The notes under the pieces are model-generated. The model was not told the DNA's origin. It ran no database searches and worked only from the letters and a program-made list of their open reading frames with translations. Positions 63,389 through 64,000 of a stretch of DNA of 64,000 bases are shown piece after piece. The position numbers and the translations under genes are program-made. The number at the start of each line of letters is the position of its first letter. Position 1 is the stretch's first letter. The stretch comes from Ooceraea biroi (lineage: Eukaryota > Arthropoda > Insecta > Hymenoptera > Formicidae), in the NCBI RefSeq assembly GCF_003672135.1, contig NC_039512.1, positions 16,384,874 through 16,448,873 on the forward strand. The letters run 5' to 3'.

Positions 63389-64000
63389 CTGCCGAAGGCA
63401 TAGATCTTATAATACCTGGATAGGCCTTGTTGATGAAAATCGGGGACCGAGATGCCAGAGCGAGAGAGCAATATATTTTCTGTCCTTCTATTGGAAAAGG
63501 AAAGACTGCGCAAGCGCGGAGGCGCAGGGACGTAATATCTGATGAAGCATTAGAAATATAATCAAATGATATATTAAAGAATATAAATAAACAAGTATAA
63601 TAAAAAATTAAGCGGCAAGGGCTTTTACGGCTATTAAACAAACAGATAATTATAAAACTTCAGAATTAAGGAAATTGAAAGTGAAATACCTGGAGATATT
63701 TTATAGGGATGTAAGAAGGAAGGAATTATTTTTCCGGGAAAAGGAAACAAGAGAAGATATAAAAATTAATGTATGATTGAGAAAAGAAATAATAGCAAAT
63801 ATCATTAGCATGTTATTTAGTAGTATAATATAAACAATATTAATATAATATAAATACTATTTCTAACTTATAGTATCTATAAACTTATAGTAGTACTTTT
63901 ACATCAAACTTTGTGGGATGATTTTACAAGGAATCAGTCATGAGAAAATAAAATTAATTTAGTTAATTTTTTACATATTTTATTTGGCTTTTCATTATTT
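63389..64000. other. Gene-free end of window
   Basis: AT-rich sequence with no supportable frame. About 63620-63780 is purine-rich, like the eroded block at 8300-8900, but a direct match was not established. Confidence 0.35.

Noticed and set aside
1..64000. CRISPR arrays, bacterial operons or ribosome binding sites
   Set aside because: The only regular repeats are a satellite with 290-bp units and simple microsatellites; the gene structure is eukaryotic.
1..64000. tRNA or rRNA genes
   Set aside because: A by-eye scan for B-box-like GGTTCGAAT patterns with a paired A-box found none; a covariance-model scan would be needed to exclude a diverged copy.

Overview
This window is eukaryotic and almost certainly from an insect, most likely a hymenopteran and plausibly an ant. 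The DNA is AT-rich. Its genes are split by short GT-AG introns, and it carries an adipokinetic-hormone precursor, a 7tm_6 odorant receptor, TTAGG-type repeats and many decayed mariner/Tc1 elements. The species call is inference. Nothing looks bacterial or viral.

Layout: 1-5071 has no recognisable gene. 5072-5985 is an adipokinetic hormone gene (Akh, +). 6595-7752 is a CDCA7 zinc-finger gene (-), convergent with Akh. 9690-11571 is a six-exon odorant receptor (+). 11976-13075 is mitochondrial ribosomal protein S15 (+). 13921-16008 is the DNA primase catalytic subunit (+). 16009-29400 is a long gene-poor stretch with a decayed mariner-like copy, a MITE, two long-terminal-inverted-repeat elements and, at 28137-29423, a full-length mariner whose transposase has Asn in place of the third catalytic Asp. 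29479-30438 (+) and 33377-34361 (-) are two related secreted proteins of unknown function that share an NGKP motif. 34400-45100 is mostly transposon debris, including a TTAA-flanked fold-back element and a nested insertion. 46539-48328 is the Polycomb RING E3 ligase (Sce/Ring1, -). A broken, inverted copy of Sce lies at about 50160-50602, with a Harbinger-like element between the two. 54599-57870 is the Wee1 kinase (-). Just upstream of Wee1, 58461-61643 is an 11-unit array of about 290-bp tandem repeats rich in CACGTG. The rest is intergenic and ends with a GC-rich hairpin at 63256-63388.

The genes do not form an operon-like unit. Several are linked by theme only: Prim1 (replication priming), Wee1 (G2/M control), CDCA7 (chromatin remodelling and DNA-methylation maintenance) and Sce (Polycomb H2A ubiquitylation) all act in the nucleus on cell-cycle or chromatin state. 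The items most worth following up are the tandem E-box-like array at the Wee1 5' side, the partial duplications of Sce and of the Wee1 start region, the NGKP protein pair and the D,D34N mariner. All exon joins were read by eye from splice consensus and reading-frame continuity; no searches or transcripts were available.
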